Of a stretch of 64,000 nt of DNA, positions 1-11,440 are shown one piece after another. The stretch is from positions 14,978,626 to 15,042,625 of the forward strand of contig NC_134457.1 of NCBI RefSeq assembly GCF_047948215.1, written 5' to 3'. The notes beneath the pieces are model-generated. The model was not told where the DNA came from and searched no databases. It saw nothing but the letters and a program-made list of their open reading frames with translations. Source of the DNA: Lycorma delicatula. Its lineage: Eukaryota; Arthropoda; Insecta; Hemiptera; Fulgoridae. Position numbers and translations under genes: made by a program. The first letter of the stretch is position 1, and each line of letters starts with the position of its first letter.

Positions 1-1
1 C

Positions 2-2646
2 AATCATGCAATAGATGTATGCAAACGTTTTACATTCTATTATAAAAATAAAAATAGCGAAGATAGAATAAAAGCCTATTTAAAACGCTGTATTTACAAT
101 GAACCGGCACATATAAAGACACCAAAACAAGGTGAAAATATAATAAAATTTAAATGAAATTTTCCAATGCCGATTTTGAATGTATTTTGAATCCGACACC
201 TTACTATCCAATGTATTCAAAATCATATAGTTGTACAACCCATATGGACGAACCGATGAATTACTGTTTGTATTTGGTTTGTCATGAATCGGTTTTCGAT
301 AAAATAAAACAAGTCCTCCCACAAGAACCTGTGCTTTATAGAGGCGAAAAAGCTGCAGAAAATTTCATAAATGTTCTATCCAATCTCGCGAATTAAATTG
401 CCGATGAAATGATACACGTTGCAATGACACCTCTTTCCGTCGATGAACAAAGAAAATTCACCAACGCTAAGCGATGTGAAATATGTAATGCAGGATTCGG
501 TTTAAATCGCAAAAAAGTTCGCGATCATTGTCACTTAACTGGTCGTTATCGAGCCGCGACATGCAATAGCTGCAATTTACGCAGACAAGCACAAAATACG
601 ATACCGATATTCATACACAATTTAACCGGTTACGACTCGCATTTCATTATAAGATAGCAGCATTACGATAGAGGATATAAACATCATATCTAAAACCACC
701 GAAAAATATACAATGTTTACGAAACGGATGTCTGACGTTTTAAGCGTAAAATTCGTAGACACTTTTCAGTTTATGGCCTCGAGTTTGGAAAAATTAGCGT
801 CCAATTTACGAAAACAATCATTTAATAACGTCGACCAACACTTTGTAGCTGACGATTTACCAAGGGTCACGAAAAAGAGGGTGTATCCTTACGAATATAC
901 TGATTCGTGGTCGAAATTGGATGAAACACAGCTGCCGTCGAAAGAAAAATCTTACAGCTCCCTTACCGATTCGCATATTACCGACGATGAATATGAACAC
1001 GCGAAAATAGTATGGGACCGTTTTAAATGTAAAACGTTGGGCGAATACAGCGATGTATATTTAAAATGCGATGTGCTGTGGTTGGCTGACGTTTTCGAGA
1101 ATTTCAGATCCCTATGTCTACGGGAATACCGCCTTGATGCCGCGCACTATATTTCAGAAGCCGGTTTAGCTTTCGACGCCATGCTATATAAAACCCGCGT
1201 TGAATTGGAACTGTTCACAGACGTCGAAATGAACATGTTTATCGAATCGAACATCAGAGGCGGCATTTCAACTTGTGTGCAAAAACATGCTGTAGCAAAT
1301 AATAAATACCTCGAAAACCACAACCCCGACGCCCCCAGTAAATATATAGCTTACGTTGACGGCAATAACTTATACGGGTTCAGCATGAGTCAGCCTTTGC
1401 CATACGGAAACTTTAAATGGGTGGATAAAGAGCATTTTATACAATTTTAGATTCTATATTGAATCATCCTAACGATGCGGATACAGGCTACATATTCGAA
1501 GTCGATGTAACGTATCCGACACATTTGCACGATCATCATAACGATTTGCAGTTTCTACCGGTGTCGGAAGCACCGCCCGGTTCAAACTGTAGAAAATTAT
1601 TGACCACTCTCGACGATAAAACAAACAACGTCTGCCAGTATGTAGTGCTCAAGCAGGCTATAGCGAACGGGTTGATTGTCAAACAAGTGCGCAATATATT
1701 GTCCTTTGATCAGAAAGCGTGGCTCAACAGCTATATAGATTTGAATCCTGAAAACCGAAAAAGAGCCGCAAACGATTTCGAAAAAGACTTTTTCAGTGTT
1801 CATCAGTTTCTTCTCTGTGTTCGGTAAAAGTATGGAAAACGTGAGAAACTACAAGAATTTTAAACTGTTGACCGAAGAAAAATAAAACTGAGAAATTTAA
1901 TCGCGAAAACCACCTTTATGGACAGGATAATATTCAAAGAACTTTAGTCGGCGTACAAATGGCCAAAGATACGGTGCATTTTAATAAACCGATTTATGTG
2001 GGCTTTACGATATTGGATCACAGTAAAACCGTAATGTACGATTTTCATTACGTTATGAAGCCAAAATACGGATCGAAAATCTCTCTGCTGTACATGGATA
2101 CGGATAGTTTCATCTACGACATTGAAACCAATGATTTTTACGCCGACATGCGAAGTGATGATCTGTTTCAACATTTCGATACGTCAGATTATCCGAAAGA
2201 CCATCCGAATTATTCTGTGAAAAATAAAAAAGTACTGGGTAAATTTAAAGACGAAGTAAACGGAAATCAAATCATTGATTTTATCGGATTGAGATCGAAA
2301 ATGAACATATCTAAAACGGCAAACGATAAAATTACGAAAATAGCAAAAGGTGTAAAAAAATATAGTCCAAAAAAGTATTACGTTTGACGATTATAAAGCA
2401 TGTCTTGACAATTCAGATTTGGAAACTTACAAGACTATGACGCTCTTCAGAACGGGGAAACATACCATAAACACCGTAGTTACGAATAAATTAGCGCTGT
2501 TGAACTACAATGACAAACGGGTGGCAGTAGATAACATCAATACTCTGGCTTGGGGTCATTACAATGTGCCGTTAGAATTGAAGCGTTTATATGGAAAAAT
2601 AAAAACCAGTCAACGTCCATTTTATTATCGCAAACGATTGTGTTAA
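2..2646 (+). pseudogene. Polinton/Maverick-type DNA polymerase B, degraded, N-terminus outside the window
   Basis: Protein-primed family B DNA polymerase that would replicate a Maverick/Polinton (adintovirus-like) element. Pieces lie in order across several frames. Bases 2-157 encode a Cys-containing N-terminal stretch. From 154 there is an exonuclease-I type ADFE motif. From 409 comes the HCHLTGRYR / NSCN zinc-binding segment and NLTGYDSHFI. At 713-1450 is the DGNNLYGFSMSQPLP motif. From 1459 is palm motif A (VDVTYP). At 1810-1885 is the motif B region (FGKSMENV), damaged at a frameshift. At 1959-2387 is motif C (YMDTDS), and at 2419-2646 the C-terminal TLAWGHY block. Breaks fall near 157, 400, 657, 1448, 1825, 1885 and 2386. 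Family and order are seen directly; loss of function is inferred from the many frame changes. The protein would be over 900 aa if intact. Confidence 0.9.
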
Positions 2647-2887
2647 TTAGTTTAGTTTTTTTAATATACGTTAATTTAGTTTCCTTACAAATACTGCAAT
2701 TCGTATTTTATTTTTTTCAACAACGACGCAATAACGCGATAGAGTTCGAAATCTACATTTTATACAAACCGAATACATTACATCTCCTCTAAAATATGTA
2801 CAACTTAATATGCAATGTCAATACCGCATGTAAATTCTATGTCATGATAATTGTGTCCATTATTCATTTTCTTTAATCCGTTATATA

Positions 2888-3127
2888 CTACATAAGTTCT
2901 TTATTTTTATTGATTTCGTCCAAATCCGATTCTGTAAGATTATTAAATCTTTGTGGTAAAAATATTCTTCCATAACTTTCAATAATCGCAATAATCGATT
3001 TACCGTTTCTAGTATTCATAAACTCCATCTTTTCAATTCTGTATTCCTTGTTACAGGTCAATTCACCGATATTTTTAATAGTATTGCTATAATTTAAGCT
3101 ATTCAATTTATCGAAGATATTAGACAT
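2888..3127 (-). CDS. small FLPxRF-motif protein (79 aa), Polinton-associated, function unknown
   Basis: Open 79-aa frame with a real ATG, opposite in strand to its PolB and integrase neighbours. It contains FLPQRFNNLTESDLDEI near its C-terminus. The same pattern (FLPKRF...MTEEAM) occurs in the intact 100-aa ORF at 24685-24987 and, more weakly, at 22911-23186. Proteins of this appearance recur around PolB and integrase genes in arthropod Maverick-like elements. A compact nucleic-acid-binding (OB-like) role would fit but is inference. A TATATATAGAA motif lies directly upstream of the ATG. The frame is uninterrupted, unlike the neighbouring genes. Confidence 0.6.
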   Translation of the reverse strand: MSNIFDKLNSLNYSNTIKNIGELTCNKEYRIEKMEFMNTRNGKSIIAIIESYGRIFLPQRFNNLTESDLDEINKNKELM

Positions 3128-3130
3128 TTT

Positions 3131-3149
3131 ATGATTCTATATATAAAAG
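3131..3149 (-). promoter_or_regulatory. TATATATAGAA motif just upstream of the small FLPxRF gene
   Basis: On the minus strand TTATATATAGAATCAT sits immediately before the ATG at 3127. Similar T-rich stretches ending in ATATAGAA precede the ATGs at 5333 and 6455. Promoter or splice-acceptor function is inference. Confidence 0.4.
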
Positions 3150-3320
3150 TAATGAAACTTAAAATGAGTATTTTATTGGTGTTAAAAAATATTTGTTTAA
3201 ATATGAAATGAGTTTGGTATGAACAGATAAAAGACAACTATTTGGTATTTATCGATACAAATATCGGGTTTTTGCCTTTAATACATTATTTATGTTTTTT
3301 TTCTTCTTTTAAGTACGAAC

Positions 3321-4353
3321 ATGTCCATTAAAGCTATTTTAGCGAAAGAATTCCACAAGCCTGCCAGACGCAATTATCCGACCAGAAAAACGGAATTAAA
3401 AAGTCTAAATAACTTAGGTCAAGCAGACATAGTCGAAATGATACCTTATTCACGACAAAACAACGGCTACAAGTACTTTTTGACGGTTATCGATTGTTTT
3501 AGTAAGTTTGCATACGCTATACCGTTAAAGAAGACGGGTATAGAAGTCGCAGTCGCTTTGCATCTGATATTCGCAAATCACAAGATGAAACATCTTCAAA
3601 CAGATCAAGGGAAAGAATTTTATAATCCGCAAGTTAAAGCCCTTTTGAAACAGTACAACATAAATCACTATTCTACATATTCAGATAAAAAAGCCGCCAT
3701 AGTTGAACGTTTTAATAGGACGCTAAAGATGAAAATGTTTACCAAATTTACAGAACAAGGGAACTATAAATGGATAATTGTTACAAAATCTCGTTTATGA
3801 ATACAATAATACGGTGCATTCGGCTACAAAATTTAAACCGAAAGATGTAAATCAAAAAAATGAACAGCAAGTTCTCGCAAATTTAAATAAAAAATACGAC
3901 AGGAAACCGAATATTGTAAAGATTAAATTTCAAGTCGACGATCCCGTTCGTATAAGCAAACATAAAAAGATATTCGATAAGGGTTATTTGCCTAATTGGA
4001 CGAATGAAATATTCAAAATACACACTGTTCACTCGGAATCTCGACCTGTAACCTATGAACTGATCGATTCCAGAAATTAAATTCTAAAAGGTCGTTTTTA
4101 TCAATACGAATTGAAAAAAACAAAACACAAAGACATATATCAAATTGAGAAAATTCTCAAACGAAAAGGCAACAAAGCCTATGTAAAATGGTTAGGATTT
4201 GATAAATCTTACAATTCATGGATAGATTTGAATGATGTTGTAGTGTTAATATATTGTTACGTGGAAAACATTTTTTTTCATAATATACATTCGATTATAA
4301 TGTTGGAATTTATTGTTTTGGTAATTTTGATTTTACTGATGTTTTGGATATGA
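3321..4353 (+). pseudogene. Polinton retroviral-type integrase with C-terminal chromodomain, frameshifted
   Basis: DDE integrase of the rve family that would insert the element into host DNA. From ATG 3321 (frame 3) the catalytic core shows D36 (QADIVEM), D95 (QTDQGKEF) and E129 (AAIVERFNRT), the usual D,D35E spacing. Around 3775-3800 the reading shifts to frame 1, which continues with EYNNTVHSATKFKPKDV and the basic C-terminal region. A single TAA at 4078-4080 then separates a chromodomain (YQIEKILKRKG, YVKWLGFDKSYNSWID) spanning about 4138-4230. Core and chromodomain order matches c-integrases of Polintons. One frameshift and one nonsense codon make it a pseudogene, though all three catalytic residues persist. 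The tail after 4240 is hydrophobic and probably not part of the original protein. Confidence 0.88.
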
Positions 4354-4557
4354 TTTTCAATTTTTCATGACAAATGAAATGATGTATATATAGAGATGCC
4401 TCCATTTCGCAAAAAAAACAGCACTGTTTAATCCGTATGATTTTGACATAAGATAACAAATTTCACAATAATTTTATCATAAGTCACCGAAATTGATGTG
4501 AGTTTAACAAACTAATAGTCTGTTAAAAATTAATAAATATTTTTACAAGAGAGAGAT

Positions 4558-5237
4558 ATGAAGGAAGTGCAACAGAAAACAAAATTTCCCATCATGAACG
4601 TAATGAAGGGGTATGGATTGAAAAAACGAAGTAAGCACGGTACCCTCTTGCCAAACACTATCAGATGTATTGTATGCGGTCCATCGGATTTCCGTAAAAC
4701 AAAGGTGGTTTTCAATCTTTCAGTTCAAGAAAACGGAGTACGCTTTCAGAACTTGTACATTTTCTCTAAATCTCTCCATCAACCGCTATATAGAATGTTA
4801 TCAAACCTGATAATGTTGAATCCAGAATTGGGTTACTATGAATACAGTGAAAACGATCAGGTTCCACAACCGGAAGCGATTCAACTACATTCGACGACGT
4901 AATCAAACAAAAGTAAAACAATATCGGTGATTATTTTTCGAGAGGTCGTCACAAAAAAATTGATTGCTTCTATCTGGCGCAAACGTATTCGAAACTACCA
5001 AAACAACTCGTGCGGGACAATTGCAATTTTCTAATTCTATTCAGACAAGACGGTTTAAATTTACAACACATTTACGATGAACATGTAAACGTCGACATGT
5101 CGTTTGACGATTTTAAATCTTTATGCGAACATGTTTGGAACGCGAATTAGTATGGTTTTCTAGTTGTCAATAACGAAAGCGATAAAAATAAGGGTCGCTA
5201 TCGGAACGGTATGGATAAATTTATCATCATCGATTGA
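4558..5237 (+). pseudogene. A32/FtsK-like DNA-packaging ATPase of Polinton, broken
   Basis: Packaging ATPase of the HerA-FtsK superfamily. From ATG 4558 the frame carries GLKKRSKHGTLLPN and a Walker A region reading CGPSDFRKTK, where the expected G(C/S)GKT is altered. It then carries LYIFSKSLHQPLY and GYYEYSENDQV. The frame closes at 4902, but homology continues in other frames to about 5237: GRHKKIDCFYLAQTYSKLPKQL, LFRQDGLNL, the MSFDDFKSLC segment, and a C-terminus ending FIIID. Breaks are near 4890-4910 and at a TAG about 5147. The altered Walker A plus frameshifts indicate loss of activity. Position after the integrase agrees with a Polinton gene set. A shorter homologous fragment lies at 20752-20858. 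Confidence 0.82.
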
Positions 5238-5283
5238 ACGGAACATCGAACGCAGCGATGCTATATTGAACGGAGCGTTGAAC

Positions 5284-5332
5284 ATGAATAGATTATTTGT
5301 TTCAATTTTTTATTTTTTTTATATATAGAACA
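5284..5332 (+). promoter_or_regulatory. T-rich stretch ending ATATAGAA before the DUF8207-like gene
   Basis: GAATAGATTATTTGTTT, then a T-rich tract and TATATATAGAACA, runs straight into the ATG at 5333. The stretch at 6411-6454, before the next gene, has the same layout and nearly the same words. It could be a promoter or a polypyrimidine-AG splice acceptor; the sequence alone does not decide. Confidence 0.4.
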
Positions 5333-6416
5333 ATGTATAAGAAGGAGAAACAAATGAGGGAAATTGACAGATTGAATAAAGATTTTAAACGTAAACATGC
5401 GGCTTTCATGATGGGTTTAGCCGAAGAGGAAGCTTTATTCGCTAAACGTTTCAAACCGATAATCGAACCGATCCAAGAAATTAGAGAAAAAATAGGTAAA
5501 ACAAAATAGTCTCCTTCACCTCCGACCGATGGAGAAATTGATATAGATAGAGTAGGACGCGAATTGGGTGATAGACTGATGAGAGACATCAAGAGAGATG
5601 TGAAGAGAGTATATTGGAACAAGATTTAGAACTTTCAGATGATGAAGAAGATGTAGCTTCTTCTACCATGTTATCTCAACAAACTACTCTACCATGCGAA
5701 CGAACTCAAACTGCGTATGAAGGTGGCGAATAGCCTGTTAAATATATAGATATTTTGCCAGACACTTCATCTACACAAATTTCTGAGACGCAAGAAACAA
5801 TTACAAGTGAAGATCATTCAGAAGCTACAAAACCGTACATACAAATGTTGAAGACTGGTCCAAAAGTATCTCTAGATCATGTATACGGTGTGAAATACGA
5901 TAAAAATACAGATACGAGCACTTTGGGTAACATTAAAATTGAATTTATAGAAGATAGCATTAAATTGGGAGATGTAATACATTTGGCTGCACCAGGTCTG
6001 TTAGAGTCGTTAATTTATAAAAATCCAAATCTAAAAAACGTTCACACGGCAGATATGCAATCTTATAGTGAAATGTTGAAGCGTACCGGTGCTCACTTGA
6101 CGGACGCCGGCGCAGTAAAAAAGAATAAATCTTCCAAATACAACGAAGTCATCAGAAAACTGTTCCCTTCAAAAAGACCCGTCAGATCAATTTCGCCTTA
6201 TAAACATCGACATCGACATCGACATCGTTCAGCAGCACCGGGCTGTTGCACGCGCAACTCAATTATAATCCGGTCTATTTATATTGGCACGATCCAAACG
6301 ATCTGGTAGCTAGATTGCATACTCTTGTAGGTGAATATGACGCGGGAAACAAGGACGTTTCTAATGAAATGATATCCATAATTAAAGAATTGAAACAAGT
6401 TGAATTTGAAGAATAG
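5333..6416 (+). pseudogene. DUF8207-like Polinton protein, frameshifted
   Basis: Begins at ATG 5333 (MYKKEKQMREIDRLNKDF), a charged helical N-terminus of about 60 aa ending at a TAG (5507-5509). The same frame resumes for about 40 codons (GELGDRLMRDIKRDVKR-like). Another frame from about 5755 to 6240 holds the conserved body: YIQMLKTGPKVSLDHVYGVKYD, GNIKIEFIEDSIKLGD, TPGLLESLIYKNPN-like text and SEMLKRTGAHL. After a His/Arg repeat (HRHRHRHR, about 6205-6228) a frameshift leads to YNPVYLYWHDPNDLVARL and a stop at 6414-6416. This matches the DUF8207 family common in arthropod Polinton/adintovirus-like elements; its role is unknown to me, perhaps virion-related. At least three breaks. Confidence 0.7.
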
Positions 6417-6454
6417 ATTATTTGTTTTTAATTTTTATTTTTGCAAATATAGAA
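6411..6454 (+). promoter_or_regulatory. Second copy of the GATTATTTGTTT...ATATAGAA pre-ATG stretch
   Basis: Shares GAATAGATTATTTGTTT, an AATTTTTATTTTT tract and ATATAGAA directly before the ATG at 6455 with the stretch at 5284-5332. Conservation between two genes of the same element suggests function; the mechanism is unproven. Confidence 0.4.
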
Positions 6455-6668
6455 ATGTCACGATTAAGATTAGGTCGTAATGGACGTCGAACGGTGGGAA
6501 AACGAGGGCCTCCTGGGGAAGGTTTTTCGTTGACTAGTGATGGAAAATATGATATAAATCACCAAGATTGTGCAACTGGTCCGATCCTACCGGTGATTCG
6601 GATGCGGCGAATTTGAAACATGCCAAACAAATGTCGTCGGGTTTCCCCATCACAACCGGATCTGTCGG
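6455..6668 (+). pseudogene. Polinton fibre/collagen-like protein N-terminus, truncated by LINE insertion
   Basis: ATG 6455 opens a short Arg/Gly-rich N-terminus (MSRLRLGRNGRR) followed by GKRGPPGEGFSLTSDGKYD. The GPPG...FxLTxDGxYD pattern is the start of a fibre-like protein often seen in arthropod Polintons. A frameshift near 6570 moves the homology to another frame (DPTGDSDAANLKHAKQM). The coding remnant then stops where LINE ORF1 sequence begins, about 6660-6670. No continuation was found beyond the LINE at 12150, so the insertion or a later deletion removed the rest. Confidence 0.55.
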
Positions 6669-7772
6669 AATTGTTCGGAGCAAGAGATTGTAGAGGAACT
6701 GGCAGCACAAGGAGTAATAGAGTGCCGTCGATTGAACATGAGAAGGAACGGTGAGGTCTTACCCTCAGCTTCTCATGTCCTCACTTTCAACCGGCCTACT
6801 TTGCCAGAAAAGATAAGAGCGGGGATACACCGTTTGGATGTGCGGGCATTTGTCCCGCAGCCAATGAGGTGCTTCAAGTGCCAACGCTTTGGCCACACCG
6901 CTCTTAGATGCGAAAGACCGCAAATATGCGTGTGCGGTGAAGAGGTTCATGAGGGAGAGCCGTGTAAAGAGCCTCCTACATGTATTAATTGCAAAGGAGC
7001 GCATTCTTGTAGATCAAGGAATTGTCCTGTCTACAGGGATGAAGTAGCTGTGCAGGAAGTTAAAACCCTGCAAAAGGTCAGCTACTTTGATGCAAAGAAG
7101 ATAGTTAACGCCCGTAAGCCTAGAGCAACAACAACTTACGCTCAGGCTGCGGCTGCCGCTCCTGTCACTGCTCCAGTTGCTGTCGATGAGGGTCAACTCA
7201 TAAGTAAACTTCCTCCGACCTTGGCTAATATGATTGAAAGAATTATAGACAATAAAATGAAATCTTTCAATAGTAAAGAGCCAATAAAGCCAAAGATATT
7301 AGTACAGCCTCCTGAAGATAAAACACAGAAAGTTGCTCTTACTCTCACGAAAACGGACGCCAAACCAGAATGTCAGGTCCGTCTCAGTGAGATTCTTGAT
7401 GAAAAGAAAAAGGTGACTCCTACAGAGACTGTTATGGAGGCTCCAAAGCCTCCAGCAACTGAGTTGGCCTCTAAACCCCAGAGGCCACAAAAAATCACAC
7501 GGGGGGGGCGAGTGTCCCCCCTCCCACAGGCGGTGACCGGTGCTATCCCCGTGTCGGGGAGTGGCCAGGTTGCCGCCTTTCAATCGGCGCCTGAAACCGG
7601 CGCCGATCCATGTCCGTCGTCGTCGGCGGCTTCGGTGGTCTCCGACACGGAGACCGGAAGCCTTACAGGCGACGACCTTCTCCGCGAGCATGCTGCTGTT
7701 CGCAACATGGAGAAGAAGCGAAAAAAGGATAGCCGAAAGGAAAACCCAGACAATAATTTAATTAAAAATTAG
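6669..7772 (+). CDS. LINE ORF1 (gag-like nucleic-acid-binding protein), N-terminally truncated
   Basis: Continuous frame from the insertion junction to TAG 7770-7772, about 367 codons, with no original start codon retained. An RRM/PRE-like segment (EIVEELAAQGVIECRRL, LTFNRPTLPEKI) leads into zinc knuckles CFKCQRFGHTALRC, a variant CVCGEEVHEGEPC, and CINCKGAHSCRSRNC. A Lys/Pro/Thr-rich tail follows. The protein would bind LINE RNA. The equivalent region of the minus-strand LINE (19467-19994) has the same architecture but different sequence. It is still open, which suggests the copy is relatively young. Confidence 0.85.
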   Translation, partial: NCSEQEIVEELAAQGVIECRRLNMRRNGEVLPSASHVLTFNRPTLPEKIRAGIHRLDVRAFVPQPMRCFKCQRFGHTALRCERPQICVCGEEVHEGEPCKEPPTCINCKGAHSCRSRNCPVYRDEVAVQEVKTLQKVSYFDAKKIVNARKPRATTTYAQAAAAAPVTAPVAVDEGQLISKLPPTLANMIERIIDNKMKSFNSKEPIKPKILVQPPEDKTQKVALTLTKTDAKPECQVRLSEILDEKKKVTPTETVMEAPKPPATELASKPQRPQKITRGGRVSPLPQAVTGAIPVSGSGQVAAFQSAPETGADPCPSSSAASVVSDTETGSLTGDDLLREHAAVRNMEKKRKKDSRKENPDNNLIKN

Positions 7773-7779
7773 TGAGTCG

Positions 7780-10700
7780 ATAGTACAGTGGAATATCAAT
7801 GGATGTTTTTCAAACATCCATGAGCTCCAACGCTTGGTACATGATGTAGACCCGATCTGTATATGTCTGCAAGAAACACATTTCCGCCGAAATGAAGATT
7901 TTAAATTAAAAGGATTCAATATATTTCGGCGAGATCAATCGCCAAATATAAGAGTTAGAGGTGGAGTAGCTATATTAACATCGACTAGAGCTACCACCGA
8001 AGCGGTTGTTCTAAACACAAACCTACAAGCGGTCGCCGTTAGAATGAAGCGTCCGCTCCAGGTCACTGTCTGCAGCATATACTTGCCGTATTTTGATTGG
8101 AATAAGGATGACATAGCAAGACTAATTTCCGAGCTTCCCCCACCTGTTTTACTGGTGGGTGACTTTAATGCTCATAATTCTCTTTGGGGATCAGATCGAG
8201 TAGATCCCCGTGGAAGAGAACTGGAAGGGTTCCTGATGAATTCAGAACTTATTATTTTAAACGACGGATCAGGAACCTTTTTCAATGCCAGAGATGGATC
8301 GACGTCCTGTATAGATCTTGCACTTATAAGCGGATCGATAGCACCGAGGTACAGCTTCCATGTTATAGACGATCTGCATGGAAGCGATCATTTCCCGGTG
8401 CAAATTGTAACTGATGTTACAAGAACAATATATGCCATCCCTAAAAGATGGTTATTTGAAAAGGCAGACTGGACGAGCTTCACAGCTAGAACGATAATAC
8501 TCCCGGAAACAACTGGAGTTATCGGAGACGATGTCGACGCCATAACAAATGCAATAATTGAGTCGGCATCGAGATATATTCCCAAAACATCTGGGAAACT
8601 TACAAAGAAACCCGTTCCATGGTGGAACGATGAAATAAGTGAAGCTATAAAAAGAAAGAAAAGGGCGTATAACGCCTTTAAGAAGCGTCCTAGTATAGAA
8701 AATCTTGTTGCCTTTAAGAAATACAGGGCGTATGCAAAACGTCTTATGATAGATTCGAAAAAACGATCCTGGCAGCAATACGTGTCATCCATCGACAAAA
8801 CTACTACTGCATCAGATGTTTGGAGGAAAGTGAAGGCGATTTGTGGGTGTAATGATTTTGCTTCCATATCTAGCCTTCAAGATGAAGATGAAATAAAAGA
8901 TACTCCATATGAAATTGCAGAGCTGTTATCCAATCATTTCGAAAAGGCCAGCAAAACGGCCAACTACGAGGAAGGTTTTCGAACCAAAAAAGAAGAACTC
9001 GAAGGTCTACTAAATTTTAGAACTGAGTATAATTACTCATATAATGTACCATTTAAAATGGAAGAATTCGCGAAAGCGTTGGAAAAAGCAGGTAACACAG
9101 CTGCTGGTCCGGATGAAATCCACTATAATATGATCAGGCAGCTGAATACCACTGCAAAGTGTAGATTATTAGAACTTTATAATAAAATATGGCGGGATGG
9201 AACGTACCCGCAGCAGTGGAAAAAAGCTCATGTTGTTCCAGTACCAAAGAAAAATAAAAATTTAACAGACCCCAATAGCTACCGTCCTATTTCTTTGACG
9301 TGTGCTATGGGGAAAATATTGGAAAAAATGATTAATAATCGACTCGTCTGGGTTTTGGAAAAAGAAAACCTGATATCACCGTATCAAGCAGGTTTTCGAC
9401 AATACCATTCTACCACTGATAAAATGATCAGCTTAGAGGACATTATATATAACAGCTTTATTACAAGGAAACATTGTGTCGGAGTCTTCTTTGATCTTCA
9501 GAAGGCTTTCGATATGACCTGGCGTCATGGTATAATGCTCCAGTTACATGAATGGGGCATTCGTGGCAATCTGCCTATACTGCTCAGCAACTACATGAAT
9601 GACCGTACCTTCCAAGTACGCGTCAACAATGAATATTCATGTGAAAGAATCTTGGAAAATGGCATACCGCAAGGTTCGCCGTTGAGCGGTACCTTGTTTA
9701 CCATTGCCATTAATAAATTGATATTAGCCATTCCAGTAGAAATCAGCAAAAGCGTCTATGTTGATGATCTGGCAATCGTATATGCCAGCAACAAGACTAC
9801 TATGGTGAGGTAAAAATTGCAACGAGCGATCAATGCTCTAAATGAAGTTGCAAGGAATAATGGATTCCAATTCTCACCAGAAAAAACGTGCTGTGTACAC
9901 TTTTGTAGGAAGAGAATTCCTCATCAAAGTCCTGCTTTGACAATTGATGATAATCCAATACAATATAAAGACAGCGTAAGGTATTTAGGACTAGTATTGG
10001 ATAAATCCCTTACATGGGGATGACATATACAGGACTTGAGTGATAGATGCAAAAGAGCCCTAAACATTATAAAATGTTTATCGAACTTAAATTGGGGCTC
10101 AGAAAAAGAGACATTATTGAGATTGTATAAAGCATTGGTTCAATCGAAACTAGACTACGGATGTATCGTATATTCATCCGCTAGAAAGTCGCACTTAAGA
10201 AAGTTAGACGTAGTTCATAATAGCGGAATAAGATACGCAACAGGTGCTTTCCGCACAAGTCCGGCGGCTAGTCTGATGTCTGAAGCCGGAATAATGCCAC
10301 TACATTATAGGAGAGAGATCCTCTTGTTAAGATATGCAGCAAATATATGGGCTTTCCCTGCTCATATAAATAATAAATTGTTTACGAATCATCCCATGGC
10401 TGCATTATACGAACGTCGTGCTACCTATTCCAGACCAGCCGGAATTAGGTACCACGAACCAAGAAATAAATATGAAGTTGCCATTCCAGATACATTGGCA
10501 ATTTCTACTAGAGAAATGCCGCCATGGCTCTTGCCAGCGGTTAATACAAGTTTGGATCTCTATCAAGGAGAAATAAAAAAGAAACCAGCAGTGATCATCC
10601 AGCAGGAATTTTTGGCAACCGTCAGTAGTTACGAAGAACATATTAGAATTTATACTGACGGTTCTAAAACCGAACATGGTGTTGGATGTTCGATATATGC

Positions 10701-11440
10701 AAATGAAGAAGCCCACTTTTGGAGACTGCCAGATGTGGCCAGTGTCTACACGGCAGAACTCACTGCAATTCAAAAAGCTCTTCGCTACACTGAACACTAT
10801 TGCGAAGAGAGAGTGCTAATATGTTCCGATTCATTAAGTGCACTCGTCGTAATTCGGAACAAGAACATTAAGGATGTCCTAATTGCAAACATCCTGTCCA
10901 TTTTATACGTACTAAAACAACGAGGACAGCGATGCGTATTTGTATGGACTCCGGGGCATGCTGGTATTACAGGTAATGAAATCGCAGACGAAGCTGCCAG
11001 AAAGGCAACAGTCTGCGATGTTTTGGATGCATTTCCTGTAAGAGTGGCAGATGTTAAAAACCGTCTAACAAACATAGTAAAAAACAAGTGGAATGCTGAA
11101 TGGAGGAGATTAAATACAAAATTAAACACAGTAAAATCTTCTCCTTATAAATGGAAAAGCGACTATAAGTTGACTCGCCGTGAACAAGTAGCGGTGACCA
11201 GACTTAGAATCGGTCATACGCGATTAACAAATTTATATTTGTTAACCGGCGAAGTGAGACCAATGTGCGGTGTTTGTAATAAAACACTGACAATCAAGCA
11301 TCTTATAGAAGAGTACCATATATGAGGACCTCAGAAAGAGGTTCCGTTTTAGAAATAATATTACTGCTGATCTGGATAATGGAAATGGAGAAAATATAGT
11401 TGCATTTTTACACGCCAGTGGACTTCTTAAAAGTCTATAA
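7780..11440 (+). pseudogene. LINE ORF2: endonuclease, reverse transcriptase, RNase H; two nonsense codons and one frameshift
   Basis: Starts with QWNINGCFSNIHEL just after the ORF1 stop; no ATG is evident at the junction. An APE-type endonuclease (CLQETHF, GDFNAHNSLWGS, GSDHFPV) fills about 7780-8440. The RT domain contains SYRPISLTCAMGKILEKMI, FFDLQKAFDM, GIPQGSPLSGTLF and the catalytic VDD (YVDDLAIVY, about 9756). RNase H shows YTDGSK, ELTAIQKAL, SDSLSALV and HAGITGNEIADEAA. In-frame stops lie at 9811-9813 (TAA) and 10021-10023 (TGA). A frameshift near 11320 precedes the C-terminal IYEDLRKRF segment ending at TAA 11438-11440. All three lesions are small, so the copy is recent but dead. Confidence 0.9.

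Noticed and set aside
5240..5283. Repeated GAACGGAGCG-like words after the ATPase
   Set aside because: Only three short, imperfect copies in about 45 nt; not enough to call an origin or regulatory array.
7299..7691. 130-aa minus-strand frame opposite LINE ORF1
   Set aside because: Arg-rich antisense shadow of the ORF1 tail with no independent support.
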